Source of the DNA: JAJCYX01 sp965243825
GTDB lineage: Bacteria; Chloroflexota; Dehalococcoidia; Lucifugimonadales; Lucifugimonadaceae
Reading direction: 5' to 3'
Assembly: GCA_965243825.1 (NCBI GenBank)
Contig: CBDEVT010000001.1
Span: forward strand, 2,418,001 to 2,482,000
DNA length: 64,000 nt
The notes beneath the pieces were generated by a model. The model did no database searches. It worked only from the letters and a program-made list of their open reading frames with translations, and had not been told where the DNA came from. The position numbers and the translations under genes were made by a program. This document shows, one piece after another, positions 16,766-26,625 of this stretch (within the stretch, counting starts at the first letter, position 1; each line of letters opens with the position of its first letter).

Positions 16766-17980
16766 ATGAATCAGACTGTCGATGATCGAATAACCAGATT
16801 GCCAACAGCAATAATCCTGGGTTCCGCCGCTCTAGTAACAGTCCTCATTGCGGCATGCGGAAATCCAGCATCTGCAGTACCGGCAACACCGTCGCCCGAA
16901 TCCACTGCTACTCCGGTTGCGACTCCGACGGAAACTGTAATCCCGACGACCGTTCCATCCCCGACGGCCGTTCCCACACCGGCTCCCGCACCGACAGCAA
17001 CCACGATTCCTTCACCGACACCTGAGCCCAGTCCCACGCCTTCCCCACGACCAACATTTACTCCTTCGGTTTGGATACCGCCAACACCTGTTGGGGGGCG
17101 TGGAGCTAACACATTCCCGACACCACGACCCTTGCCTAACTTCACGCCCCGCGAGCTCTTCCAGCTGACAAACGTTGATGGAGGCTTGCTGCTGCTGCCA
17201 TACATCGAAAATTCTGGTGCGCAAACTGAGTACTCCCTGACTATGCAGACTTCGGTCGAGACCAGTACCTCAGCATTTGGCGAGGGACAGGCTGTATTCG
17301 TGCGGTTCAGCGCGACTCTCAGAATTCGAGAAGATGGTCAGTACGCCCGCTTCACCGAATTCGATCTAGGACCAGTCGAAGAGCTAACCGAGCTTGAGCG
17401 CAGTCAAATTGCAACGTTTAGTTCGCTCGAGATGATTGGAGACGATAACTTGATGTATGGCAGGGGGGGTGAGTTTGATCGGTGGATAGACATCACCTCG
17501 GTGCTTGATCCTGGGGCTGGAGTAAGTACCGGCATCGTCCCGTTGCAGGCAATGATTGAGGACTCTGAGCTTGCGATTTTGCTATTCGAGCAGGCGTCTG
17601 GTGACTTTGATCCTCGCGATATCGAAACTATTGAAGAGCAAGCAGGGCGATCACCGCTGCTGAAGTTCGAGGAGGTGCCGTCTCTGCCAGATCGAATTGT
17701 GTTGGAGCACCACGACGAATTGGTGCAAGTCGAAGAAATCGCCACTGTCACCCAATCGACTCGAATTGCGTTCCGAATCGATCCAGAAACCGAGTTCATC
17801 ATCCAGACCATGAAGGCCACGCATGCATCCATCTCCGGACAGTTCGAGCTAGAAGCCGAAACGAGTGAGGAGTATCAGATCGAATATGGCCCACAGGAGT
17901 TCGAACTACCTGATCCCGGCGACCCTTCCATAGAGACTGATCCCGATAAGATCGCGGCTTTTTTGGAGCTGTTCGAATGA
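16766..17980 (+). CDS. Lipoprotein with Pro/Thr linker
   Basis: This 404-aa protein has the lipobox LIAAC (Cys31) and then a long Pro/Thr/Ser linker to about residue 125, which would span the cell wall. The C-terminal domain (about 140-400) alternates beta-strand-like segments such as YSLTMQTSVETSTSAFGEGQ and YARFTEFDLG, with repeated tests of the form RIAFRIDPETEFIIQTM. The overall shape recalls LolA/LppX-type lipid-binding lipoproteins (DUF6612-like), but I could not confirm this. Its stop overlaps the start of the next gene by 4 bp (ATGA), so it is co-translated with a flavoprotein. Confidence 0.8.
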   Translation: MNQTVDDRITRLPTAIILGSAALVTVLIAACGNPASAVPATPSPESTATPVATPTETVIPTTVPSPTAVPTPAPAPTATTIPSPTPEPSPTPSPRPTFTPSVWIPPTPVGGRGANTFPTPRPLPNFTPRELFQLTNVDGGLLLLPYIENSGAQTEYSLTMQTSVETSTSAFGEGQAVFVRFSATLRIREDGQYARFTEFDLGPVEELTELERSQIATFSSLEMIGDDNLMYGRGGEFDRWIDITSVLDPGAGVSTGIVPLQAMIEDSELAILLFEQASGDFDPRDIETIEEQAGRSPLLKFEEVPSLPDRIVLEHHDELVQVEEIATVTQSTRIAFRIDPETEFIIQTMKATHASISGQFELEAETSEEYQIEYGPQEFELPDPGDPSIETDPDKIAAFLELFE

Positions 17981-19314
17981 CTCAAGACTCTCGGCCTTCA
18001 GCGAATTCCGCGACGGATGCAATCCAACACCATTCGGTGATCATTGTTGGTGGCGGGCCCGGTGGTCTAGGTGCAGCTGCTGTTCTGGAAGGGTGGCACC
18101 CATACTTCAAAGGTGAGTTTCAGTTTCCTGTGCCTGAAGCGCAGGAGCTTGCCGAGCAGTTCCGCGACTGTCCGCTCGAACTTGATCAGAACCGGATCAT
18201 GCAGGCCGGGCTGCGCCCAATCGAGTTCTACCGCATGCGACACCACCCAACGCAAGAGGCACAGCCCCTGGATAACTGGACCCTCGGATTCAGGAAGCGA
18301 CCGCGCGTAGACTGGAAACTGCTGTCTACAGATAAGCCGGGCGGGCTCTGGAACAACGTGCCGCGTGAACAACTCACACTTGGACCCGGGCACTGGATGG
18401 AACTGGCTCAATATCCGGTGATGCAGTTCTATGAAGACTCTGGCCGGGAACGCGATCCGAACGAGCTGATCCATCGCGATGATCTTGTACCGTACTACCA
18501 CGCGTTCGCAGAAAAACTCGGTCTGAACGAGCACTTCCAGACTGCCACAGAGGTGACATCGATCAGACCTATGTCAGAAGACGCAGGTCCGAGGTTCATG
18601 GTCGAAGCCGAGTCAGACATCGGTCGGCAGTGGCTCACCTGCGATTACCTGGTGTTTGCTGTCGGACCAAAATCCTCGGAGCGGTACCTGACTGCTTCCG
18701 GTGCTGGCCAGCCCTACGTACAGCATCAATACCATCATTCTGACGACCTTCCCGGAGAACGCGTGATGGTGATCGGTGGCGGTAGATCTGCCGATTGGGC
18801 AGCAACAGAGTGCCATGATGCCGGCAAAACGGTGGTGTATGTGATGAGACAGACGCCTGAGCCGCATCTCAAGCTGATCAACGAAAGCCTGCATCTCCCT
18901 TACTACCGCCGACTGGCGCAGATCTTGAACGGAGACCAACAGCGAATGGGTCTGCTTTATGGCTCGGAAACACGGGAGTTCAAGCCCGACGGTGAAGTCG
19001 TAATCGACACACCGGAAGGGCAAGTGGCTGTAAGTGTGGATCACGTCATCGTCGAGATTGGTGGCGAGCCCGACTACTCTCTCATCCAGGGCTTTCCGCC
19101 GCTCAGCTTCGTTCCGAAGCGGGACAATTTCAGATTCCAGGTCATGCAGATGCAGGTGGACCAGGCAACTTTTGAATCGGTCGACATACCAGGGCTCTAC
19201 CCGGCCGGATACCTTGCGCAGGGAACCGGGTTATCTGTAATCGGCTTCCATTGTGGAGCGTTCCTGATGGGTGGCGACATCCTGCGCAGGCTCGGTTACT
19301 TCAGCAACCATTAG
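17977..19314 (+). CDS. FAD/NAD(P)-binding oxidoreductase, OSGIN-like
   Basis: This 445-aa flavoprotein has an N-terminal FAD motif VIIVGGGPGGLGAA near residue 23 and a second dinucleotide motif VMVIGGGRSADWAA near residue 264. A WHPYF segment and a C-terminal LYPAGYLAQGTG flavin-closing motif are present. The architecture is that of flavin monooxygenase-like or lysine/ornithine N-hydroxylase-like enzymes, and the WHPYF stretch recalls eukaryotic OSGIN proteins. Substrate unknown. The ATGA overlap with the preceding lipoprotein gene implies a shared function or at least coupled expression. Confidence 0.8.
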   Translation: MTQDSRPSANSATDAIQHHSVIIVGGGPGGLGAAAVLEGWHPYFKGEFQFPVPEAQELAEQFRDCPLELDQNRIMQAGLRPIEFYRMRHHPTQEAQPLDNWTLGFRKRPRVDWKLLSTDKPGGLWNNVPREQLTLGPGHWMELAQYPVMQFYEDSGRERDPNELIHRDDLVPYYHAFAEKLGLNEHFQTATEVTSIRPMSEDAGPRFMVEAESDIGRQWLTCDYLVFAVGPKSSERYLTASGAGQPYVQHQYHHSDDLPGERVMVIGGGRSADWAATECHDAGKTVVYVMRQTPEPHLKLINESLHLPYYRRLAQILNGDQQRMGLLYGSETREFKPDGEVVIDTPEGQVAVSVDHVIVEIGGEPDYSLIQGFPPLSFVPKRDNFRFQVMQMQVDQATFESVDIPGLYPAGYLAQGTGLSVIGFHCGAFLMGGDILRRLGYFSNH

Positions 19315-19362
19315 CAGGGCAGTACCTGGAAGTCGTAAGTAACTGGAATCCCAGTTAAGAAC

Positions 19363-19617
19363 TCAGGCCCCGACTCTGCGGGCAACGAAGGTTCCATACA
19401 CGGTGTCGCAGTTAGGGCAACGCCTGTTTGCGTATGCGGGTTCAACCTGGCCGCAGCGCAAACACCGAACATTGCCGGCCTTCTGAGCCATTGCCGCATT
19501 TGGCTTTGTTGCAGCCCCGCAGCTTGAGCAATGTGGCGCAGTTGGCGGTACGTGAGACTGGAAGATGTTTCGTGCGCACACAGTGCACACGAAAGCCGGT
19601 CGCTCTTGATCTGTCAT
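19363..19617 (-). CDS. Small zinc-ribbon protein
   Basis: This 84-aa protein has four Cys pairs: CTVC near residue 11, CSSC near 30, CLRC near 52 and CPNC near 68. These would form two zinc ribbons. It begins 15 bp after the stop of the MMPL exporter gene on the same strand. Function is unknown; such proteins often act as adaptors or nucleic-acid binding modules. Confidence 0.75.
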   Translation of the reverse strand: MTDQERPAFVCTVCARNIFQSHVPPTAPHCSSCGAATKPNAAMAQKAGNVRCLRCGQVEPAYANRRCPNCDTVYGTFVARRVGA

Positions 19618-19632
19618 AGCTTAGAAGTTTAC

Positions 19633-22062
19633 CTACTCACCGCCGCCTGTCGGTGCCGGGCTTTCCGTGAGAGAAGGAGCCGCGGCGGGGCTCTTGCCTT
19701 CTATGGAGATGTTCGGCAACCACTCCATCCAGGTCGGGAAGTACCACGCGTGCCTGCCGAGGATACGCATGATGCTGGGAACGAGGAGTGACCTGACGAT
19801 TGTGGCGTCAAGTAGCACCGCTGCACCGAGACCAAAGCCCATCGACTGGAAGAACGCAATTTCACCCAGTGCAAAGCCGCCAAACACCGCCACCATTATC
19901 AGCGCTGCGCCTGTGATGATGCTCGCTGTGGTGCGGAGTCCAAACGCCACCGATTCCTCGGCGTTGCCTGTTTCGTCAAAGCGTTCCTTGATACGACTCA
20001 GCATGAACACGTGGTAGTCCATGGAAAGCCCGAACAGGATGCTGAACATGAACAGAGGCAGCCAGAATTCAATCTGATCCACCTGTTCGAAGCCGAAGAC
20101 ATCGATCAGGAATCCCTTCTGGAACACCAACACGACAAGGCCATAGGCAGCTCCGACTGACAAAAGGTTCATCAGGATCGATGCTATTGACACCGTGATC
20201 GATCGGAACGCGAACAGCAGCAGGATGAAGCTCAGTCCAAGCACAGCTATGAAGACGATCGGCAGATACTGATCGGTGATCTTGACCGAATCAACGACCT
20301 CAGCAGAGTCACCACCTACCAGGGCCTCATACGAGTCTGACGGGACTCCAGCGAATGCCTCTGGGATCAGGTCATTCCTGACCCTCCGCACTGTCTCCAG
20401 CGCATCTTGATTGAGTGGATCGCCCGGTACCGTCGCAGCTATCCGAGCCAGGTTCACTGACGGTTCGATCCGTGTCGAAGGTTCGTTTAGTCCCTCGTCG
20501 CTTGCGATCAGAGATTCAAGGTTGGTAATCGCTGCGGCTATCTGCGGTGAGTCCACATCACCATCGATCACCACGATGGCCGGAGCATCCGAGCCGAAGC
20601 CGAACTTCTCGTCCAGCTTCTCGAATGCCTGTTTGATCGGCTGGTCGTCCGGAAGAACCGATATTCCAGAAGTGCCCTTCTCAAGCTGGAAGTAGAAGAA
20701 CGCTAGGACAATCAGGAACGCGGTGGCCGCCGTCATGCTGAGGTACGGACGTTTCATCACCGCAACCGTAATCGCGTTCCAAATACCGCCTCCAACCTCA
20801 GGGTCGGTCTGCGTATTCTCCTTCACTCCGAAGGACCAACGGCCCTTCGTAACGTTGCGGATGATCGTCAGAGCGATCAGTATCCCGAAGACAAGCAGAG
20901 AGACTAGGAGCATGGTCGGGCCAAACTCACCTGAAGCAATCAGAATCGCTGCAAAGATCACGAAGAGCGAAACGGTCAGTATGACCGGGGCTGGCACGCT
21001 GTTGATCCTGTCACCGAGGATGCCGATGATCGCGGGCAATAGTGTGACGCTCATGAACACGGCAACAAAGACGACCGTGATCGCCCCGATTCCGAATGCC
21101 TGGAAGGTGCGCTCCGGGATGATGAGCATGCCTAGTAGAGCGAGGACAACGGTGATGCCACTGAAGACCACAGCACGACCTGCAGTGCTGCTCGAGATCT
21201 CGATCGCTGCCTGTTTGCTTGCCCCGCGGGCGCGTTCTTCGTTGTACCGGGATAGCACGAACAAGGCGTAGTCGATACCGACAGCGAGGCCCATCATGGT
21301 GATGATATTCGGCACGAACTCGTTCAATTCGAAGACCTGACCAACGATGCCTGTGAGCCCGATGGCCGTGAACACAGCGACAATCGCCAGGAGAATCGGA
21401 ATAAAGGCCGAGACCACGGCGCCGAACACCACCGCAAGAATGATCAAGGCGACCGCAATACCGATAGATTCACCTGTGAAAAGATCCTCTTCGGCGAGTT
21501 CGCTGAAGGTTGCATTGACGCTGGCGTTTCCGACCATGAAGAACTCGAACTCGTCATCGGTGAACTCTTCGGCGACGTGTACGAGGGTCAGAATGTCGCC
21601 TTCGCGGTCAGAGAAGATGCGTATATTGGCGAGAGCCGTTGTGCCATCCTGGGAGACCTGGAAGTCATAGTCCCTGACGGTGCCATCAATAATTTGCACG
21701 CCCTCTTCGTCCTGGACATGTTGCAACTCTTCGCTGAACTGATCGATTCGCTGCTCAAAGGCCGCGTCACCCGGGTTGGATGAGGTCGACGCGACGATGA
21801 TGGACTCAGACTGGGTGGCTCTTACGCCTTCGACTTCTCCAGGGTCAGGTTCTGGTTCGAGCGAGCCGAAGCGTTCGTTGATGAGGTTCTCAGCCCGCTC
21901 GTACTCGAGGACTTGAGTAGGGCCCTGCTCGCCGTCAAGCGCGTCAGGTACAAGAGTTGCGGAAAGCGCAGCAGCTCCTACCAGCACCAGCACCCATCCA
22001 AGAATTGTCAGCCATGGCCTTCGCCCGCTGAAGCTTGCAGCACTCTCAATCGATAGTGACAT
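19633..22062 (-). CDS. MMPL/RND-family membrane transporter
   Basis: This 809-aa protein has the duplicated RND layout of two blocks of one plus five hydrophobic segments, separated by large extracytoplasmic loops (about 55-190 and 460-600). Conserved MMPL features include GLAVGIDYALFVLSRYNEE in the first half and FGLSMDYHVFMLSRIKE in the second. The family exports lipids or hydrophobic compounds using the proton gradient. Two inverted repeats upstream (22162-22180 and 22320-22339) might control it. A zinc-ribbon gene follows. Confidence 0.93.
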   Translation of the reverse strand: MSLSIESAASFSGRRPWLTILGWVLVLVGAAALSATLVPDALDGEQGPTQVLEYERAENLINERFGSLEPEPDPGEVEGVRATQSESIIVASTSSNPGDAAFEQRIDQFSEELQHVQDEEGVQIIDGTVRDYDFQVSQDGTTALANIRIFSDREGDILTLVHVAEEFTDDEFEFFMVGNASVNATFSELAEEDLFTGESIGIAVALIILAVVFGAVVSAFIPILLAIVAVFTAIGLTGIVGQVFELNEFVPNIITMMGLAVGIDYALFVLSRYNEERARGASKQAAIEISSSTAGRAVVFSGITVVLALLGMLIIPERTFQAFGIGAITVVFVAVFMSVTLLPAIIGILGDRINSVPAPVILTVSLFVIFAAILIASGEFGPTMLLVSLLVFGILIALTIIRNVTKGRWSFGVKENTQTDPEVGGGIWNAITVAVMKRPYLSMTAATAFLIVLAFFYFQLEKGTSGISVLPDDQPIKQAFEKLDEKFGFGSDAPAIVVIDGDVDSPQIAAAITNLESLIASDEGLNEPSTRIEPSVNLARIAATVPGDPLNQDALETVRRVRNDLIPEAFAGVPSDSYEALVGGDSAEVVDSVKITDQYLPIVFIAVLGLSFILLLFAFRSITVSIASILMNLLSVGAAYGLVVLVFQKGFLIDVFGFEQVDQIEFWLPLFMFSILFGLSMDYHVFMLSRIKERFDETGNAEESVAFGLRTTASIITGAALIMVAVFGGFALGEIAFFQSMGFGLGAAVLLDATIVRSLLVPSIMRILGRHAWYFPTWMEWLPNISIEGKSPAAAPSLTESPAPTGGGE

Positions 22063-22161
22063 CGTTTTTCTCTAAGCTGTTGCCGGCATGATTGCCGTCC
22101 TGTGGCGCTGTATTCGCGGCGTACGAAGTTAGCCAGCGTGATCGTATCTGTTCTACTTTTG

Positions 22162-22180
22162 ATAGTTCAAAAAGAACTAT
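22162..22180. promoter_or_regulatory. Perfect inverted repeat upstream of MMPL gene
   Basis: ATAGTTC and GAACTAT flank AAAAA. It lies about 100 bp upstream of the MMPL start, a position suited to a repressor such as a TetR- or MarR-type regulator, though none is encoded nearby. Confidence 0.45.
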
Positions 22181-22319
22181 ATTCCTGGCATAAGATCAAG
22201 TCAACGGCTCCTCTTATGCCGTACCGGATCGACGCACCATGGTGACATTGATAACCGAATTTCAACACGTGACTCGACTCGGACGGCGAACAAGTATCCT
22301 GCGATCTGCAGCGGTCGAC

Positions 22320-22339
22320 AATACCTCCTCGGAGGTATT
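22320..22339. promoter_or_regulatory. Perfect inverted repeat downstream of formate-THF ligase
   Basis: AATACCTCC and GGAGGTATT (9-bp arms) are separated by only TC. The loop is too short for an ordinary hairpin, so a DNA-level protein site is more likely. It lies 39 bp beyond the stop of the FTHFS gene on the minus strand. Confidence 0.4.
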
Positions 22340-22377
22340 CGAGGGGATATCACTGTCTAATCGAAAGGCAGCTGCTA

Positions 22378-24015
22378 CTAGGTACTGAGAATTCCTGTTA
22401 TTTCGCCAGTTTTATCGTTTAGATCGATGTCGAGCGCATTTGGATTCGACGGAAGTCCCGGCAGAGTGATGATGTCTCCGGCCAGGGTGACGATCTGACG
22501 AGCACCTGCCAGTACCCGAAGCTCCCTGATAGGTAGAGTGTGTCCGGTCGGTGCTCCACGCAGCTTGGGATTTGCTGAAACCGAAAGATGGGTTTTGGCC
22601 ATGCAGACAGGAAACTCCCAGCCGTTGTCAGCAAACCGACGGGCTGTTGTACGAGTCATCGGCCCCCATTCGACTTTATCCGCCCCATACAGCTCTTTTG
22701 CCATGCGTTCGACCTTGGCGAAGAAAGTCTCATCGTTCTGGTAGAGCAGCTTGACGTCTGCTTCACCCGAATCTGCTGCGCCGGCGACGGCTTCTGCAAG
22801 CTCGGTCATACCTGCGCCGCCTTCCGCAAAGCCTTTCGCTTCTTCAACGCCAGAGGCACCGAACTCTCTGGCAAGCTCCTTGACCAGTGCAACCTCGTCC
22901 GGGGAGTCGTCAGGGAACCGATTTATTGCAACGACAGCAGGAAGCCCGTACATCTTCACAATGCGAATGGCATTCTTAAGGTTCTCGGCACCTTTTCGGA
23001 CTGAGTTGGTGTCCGGCGTTCCCATGTCCTTGAGTTCGGTTCCGCCGTGCCATTTGAGTCCCCGAATGGTTGCCACGACGACTGCTGCGGAAGGTTTTGG
23101 TCCTCCCTGGCGGACCTTGATGTCCATGAATTTTTCGAAACCGAGATCTGCTCCAAAACCTGCCTCGGTAATGACGTATTCACCTGTATTGATAGCCAGT
23201 TTGTCGGCGACGATTGAGCTGCATCCGTGGGCAATATTTCCGAACGGGCCCATATGGACGATCGCAGGCTGGCCTTCAAGCGTCTGGCAGAGGTTCGGTT
23301 TCAGGGCATCACGCAAGAGCGCCATCATCGACCCGACTGCACCAATTTCGTTAGCTGAAACGGGAATGCGGTCGTTTGTCCAGCCGACAACGATGCTGCT
23401 GAGCCGCAGGCGAAGGTCTTCGTAGTCATGAGCTAAGGCCATGATCGCCATGATCTCGGATGCAGACGAGATATCGAAGCCTGTCTCGCGGAGCGGTGCG
23501 GCGGCTCGACCACCGACGCCGGTGACCACGTTACGCAATGCACGATCTTCAGCATCTGTGACTCGCCGCCACGTGATCCCATCGGGAGTGAAGCCTTCGA
23601 TCAGTCCTCGATGAGCAGCATTGTCAGTCATTGCCGCGAGAAAGTTGTGGGCAGACTCGATGGCGTGAAAGTCGCCGGTGAAGTGAAGGTTTATATCTAC
23701 AGCAGGTTGGACAGTGGATTTGCCTCCACCGGTCCCACCGCCTTTGTGCCCAAACACAGGTCCCAGCGATGGTTGCCTGATGGTTAGCACCGGTTTCTTG
23801 CCGATCTTCGCCAGTCCTTGGGTGAGGCCAACCGCAGTAGTTGACTTGCCTTCACCCGCAGGCGTAGGGGTGATCGCCGTCACTACTATTAGCTTTGCCG
23901 GGGTGTCGGCAACTGGAAATTCGTCCAGCGGGATCTTCAGTTTGTCGTTGCCGTGGGGTTCGAGACGATCAACCGATAGGCCGAGGTCATTTGCTACGTC
24001 TGCGATTGGGCGCAT
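22378..24015 (-). CDS. fhs: Formate-tetrahydrofolate ligase
   Basis: About 545 aa from ATG 24015 (GGAG 6 nt upstream); an upstream in-frame extension to 24081 lacks a site. The enzyme makes 10-formyl-THF from formate, ATP and THF. The ATP-binding loop TPTPAGEGKSTTAVGLTQG lies near residue 45. The FGHKGGGTGGGKSTV loop and QPSLGPVFG are diagnostic. Length fits the family. Another C1-folate gene, folD, is in the window at 55803 but is not linked. Confidence 0.95.
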   Translation of the reverse strand: MRPIADVANDLGLSVDRLEPHGNDKLKIPLDEFPVADTPAKLIVVTAITPTPAGEGKSTTAVGLTQGLAKIGKKPVLTIRQPSLGPVFGHKGGGTGGGKSTVQPAVDINLHFTGDFHAIESAHNFLAAMTDNAAHRGLIEGFTPDGITWRRVTDAEDRALRNVVTGVGGRAAAPLRETGFDISSASEIMAIMALAHDYEDLRLRLSSIVVGWTNDRIPVSANEIGAVGSMMALLRDALKPNLCQTLEGQPAIVHMGPFGNIAHGCSSIVADKLAINTGEYVITEAGFGADLGFEKFMDIKVRQGGPKPSAAVVVATIRGLKWHGGTELKDMGTPDTNSVRKGAENLKNAIRIVKMYGLPAVVAINRFPDDSPDEVALVKELAREFGASGVEEAKGFAEGGAGMTELAEAVAGAADSGEADVKLLYQNDETFFAKVERMAKELYGADKVEWGPMTRTTARRFADNGWEFPVCMAKTHLSVSANPKLRGAPTGHTLPIRELRVLAGARQIVTLAGDIITLPGLPSNPNALDIDLNDKTGEITGILST

Positions 24016-24196
24016 CGTGTTCTCCGGGCAGTGAATAGCTGTCGCGCTGAGGCCAGTAAAAGTAGGGTTGACTGGCGGCACCTAACGTAACAGATGCGAT
24101 CTGCCAGCTCTAAAAGCCGGTGGAGCCCAATTACGGCTCAACATGAGATACAAGGGTTAATTCGGCGCAGAATGGCCCATCAGGGAATCAGGTGAC

Positions 24197-24652
24197 TTGC
24201 CGACAAGCATAGCCACCATACAGATCAATGCTCCGGCGACTGACGTCTACCGGTATGTCTCCACGCCCCATCTGTTGCACACATGGATCGGTGGCCTGAG
24301 GCCTGATGGGCGCATTGGTGGCGATTCAGAGATCAAACTGGGAATGCGAGCTCAAGACCACAGTTCCAAAAAGGTGATTACACCCGAATCAGAAATCGTT
24401 TCGTTTGAGCCTGACCACTCGGTGTCTATGCGAATCGAATCGGCGGGCTTCATCATGCATTCTCGCTTCCACCTGTTTGAATCTGATGGAGTAACAACAG
24501 TCAGACAGTCAGTGAAACTCACCTACAAACGCTGGTACAGGCTTTTCGTGATGATCACCAACCGCTCTGTTCAGAAGAGAATCTCTGAAAGTCTCGGAAG
24601 GTTGAAGAAACTGTTGGAAGACGAGGAGTACAGGCTCAATAAGCCTGCTTAG
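24197..24652 (+). CDS. SRPBCC-family (polyketide cyclase-like) protein
   Basis: This 151-aa protein starts at TTG 24197, with AGGGA about 10 nt upstream. The opening TIQINAPATDVYRYVSTPHLLHTWIGGL and the later HSRFHLFESDGVTTVRQS are typical of the START/Bet v1-like SRPBCC fold used to bind or transform hydrophobic ligands. The C-terminal helix RISESLGRLKKLLE fits the family. Ligand unknown. Confidence 0.8.
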   Translation: MPTSIATIQINAPATDVYRYVSTPHLLHTWIGGLRPDGRIGGDSEIKLGMRAQDHSSKKVITPESEIVSFEPDHSVSMRIESAGFIMHSRFHLFESDGVTTVRQSVKLTYKRWYRLFVMITNRSVQKRISESLGRLKKLLEDEEYRLNKPA

Positions 24653-24688
24653 GGCTGTGGTTATCTACCGTTCCTGTACGGGGAGCTC

Positions 24689-24925
24689 CTAAACGGTCCG
24701 GTATCGCCGACCGATCGACAGAAAAACAAAGCCCAGGATGCCGAGACCGGTCACTATCTCCCAGTGAATCACTCTGCCAATCAGGGCATTCACGCCAACA
24801 GCAACGCCCAGCAAAATCGCCATTGTCACGGCAGCCCAGGATGCACTCCGCAACCAGGGTCGGTTTAGCTGACGCTCCCTGTCACCGGAGGCAGAGTTCT
24901 TGCTTTTGTGTGCGGACTGGCCCAC
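24689..24925 (-). CDS. Small two-helix membrane protein
   Basis: 78 aa starting at GTG 24925. A basic N-terminus (about 1-25) precedes two hydrophobic segments, AAVTMAILLGVAVGVNALIG and WEIVTGLGILGFVFLSIG, joined by a short loop, and it ends RRYRTV. It lies about 100 bp downstream of the MFS gene on the same strand. No family recognised. The ribosome binding site is weak. Confidence 0.6.
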   Translation of the reverse strand: MGQSAHKSKNSASGDRERQLNRPWLRSASWAAVTMAILLGVAVGVNALIGRVIHWEIVTGLGILGFVFLSIGRRYRTV

Positions 24926-25024
24926 GAAATCTCACTTACCGTATCTCAAATAGTCGGCGCCAACCGGCAGGGCGGAGGGACGGTTCGCTCTTCCGGAAGA
25001 CGCCTCATCCACTTAGATGCTGTT

Positions 25025-26329
25025 TCAGAGCCGGCGTTGCAAGAAACGTCTTTTTGCCCGAGGTTGAGGCGGTCCAGGTCGAGTTGCAAACAGGATGGTT
25101 ATCGATGCCATCACTGCTGCTCCAGCTAAGACAAAGAGAACAGTTTCATACGTGTTCTGCTGATCAAACACCCACCCAACAACTACAGGCGAGACGGTCA
25201 TACCAATTGCCATTGGGAATGCTGACATTCCAAGTATCGTGCCGTAGTGCTTTCTGCCGAAGTAGTCGCCACGCATGGCATGAAGAATTGGCGTCCTGCC
25301 TCCGAACCCAATTCCCCAGAGCAACGCAAAAACGACCGCGATTGCATAGCTACCTGCGATAGCAAGTACAACCAGACCGGCGGCCTGTATCAACGCAAGC
25401 ACTGTAATAGCGAATCTCTTTTCGACTCGGTCACCGGCGAAACCGCCGGTCAGCTGAGCCGCGAAAGCGACTATCGTCTGCATCACAAGGATCGAACCTG
25501 CAGCTTGAGCCGAAAGATGAACACCGTTTTCGTCAGTCAGATGTAAGAACAGGTGCGCGCTTAGTGCTCCTACGGAGAAGTTGGTGAGCATGTGAGTGAT
25601 CGATACCCCCCAGAAAGCGCGTGTTCGCAGGGCCTCTGATGGAGTGAAGTCGTGTGCCGGTATGCCTGAATGATCTGAGAAGCGCCGCCCGCGATTTGCT
25701 CTGCGCACCAGTCTGTTCATCGAAATCGGGTCTGGCATGCGCTTTCTCAAAACCCTTGCGACGATCGGCCCAGAAACCAGGGTGACGATGCCGATGACTG
25801 TGACTGTGTCACGCCAACCGTGCACCTGAATGCCCCAGACAATTGCCGGGACCAGAAACCCTCCAGCACTGCTGCCTGCGACCACGAATGACATTGCGGT
25901 AGCGCGTCGATGTGGCATCCATGAGTTGACCGCGGCCATTGAGGGCGTGAACCCTCCGATGCTGAATCCCAGCGACAGTATGAAAAAGGCGACGTAGTAG
26001 GTGAATATCGACTCAACCCTGGCGAAGAATATGAGGCCGAGTCCTCCCATCGTGAAACCGAGCAGGACCATCTTTGCCGAACCGAACTTGTCGGTCATCC
26101 AGCCTTCCATTGGTCCGAGCATCGCCCCGCCGAAGCGACCGAATGACGCCACCCCTGCTACTACTGCGCGTGACCAACCGAACTCATCTTCAATCGCTTT
26201 GAACAGCACGCTGCTGGCCTGAAACGTGGGCCCGGAGCTGATCACCATATTGAACGCGCCGGTGATCGATACCCACCAGCCGTAGTAAACGCGCCTGGCA
26301 CGGCGACGGGCTGATGCGATCGGCGTCAA
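25025..26329 (-). CDS. MFS transporter
   Basis: This 434-aa protein has about 12 hydrophobic segments and the opening RRVYYGWWVSITGAFNM, typical of the monocarboxylate/oxalate-formate antiporter-like branch of the major facilitator superfamily. GRFGGAMLGPMEGWMTDKFG is the first-half motif A region. TTG start at 26329 with AGGA 6 nt upstream. It probably carries an organic acid; the substrate is inference. It is divergent from the ABC exporter. Confidence 0.88.
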   Translation of the reverse strand: MTPIASARRRARRVYYGWWVSITGAFNMVISSGPTFQASSVLFKAIEDEFGWSRAVVAGVASFGRFGGAMLGPMEGWMTDKFGSAKMVLLGFTMGGLGLIFFARVESIFTYYVAFFILSLGFSIGGFTPSMAAVNSWMPHRRATAMSFVVAGSSAGGFLVPAIVWGIQVHGWRDTVTVIGIVTLVSGPIVARVLRKRMPDPISMNRLVRRANRGRRFSDHSGIPAHDFTPSEALRTRAFWGVSITHMLTNFSVGALSAHLFLHLTDENGVHLSAQAAGSILVMQTIVAFAAQLTGGFAGDRVEKRFAITVLALIQAAGLVVLAIAGSYAIAVVFALLWGIGFGGRTPILHAMRGDYFGRKHYGTILGMSAFPMAIGMTVSPVVVGWVFDQQNTYETVLFVLAGAAVMASITILFATRPGPPQPRAKRRFLQRRL

Positions 26330-26625
26330 TTTGAATCCTGCTTGAGCGGTGATGGATCGGGAGGTTGAGTGAATCGGAAGCGCATAGCCTACTCCCGTTT
26401 TAAAGGTGCAACTACTGGTGATAGATAGGACGCCTGCTCAACGCGCCAGACCGTTGAAATCGGTCAACGCGAAATTGAAGGGGGGCAGGAAGACATCGCT
26501 GACCGCTGCGGAAAAAGGTGACGGACCTCTGTCAGGGTTGCCGTTTATGCTCTCGCTGTAGGTCCAAGACATACTCAATTACGTGTGCCTGTCAACTGTC
26601 AATTTGTGTGCCAAACGGACGAGCT

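Larger units (their letters stand above)
22063..22377. other. Intergenic region with two inverted repeats
   Basis: This 315-bp gap lies between two minus-strand genes and carries dyads at 22162-22180 and 22320-22339. No ORF, tRNA or known riboswitch was recognised. Confidence 0.6.
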
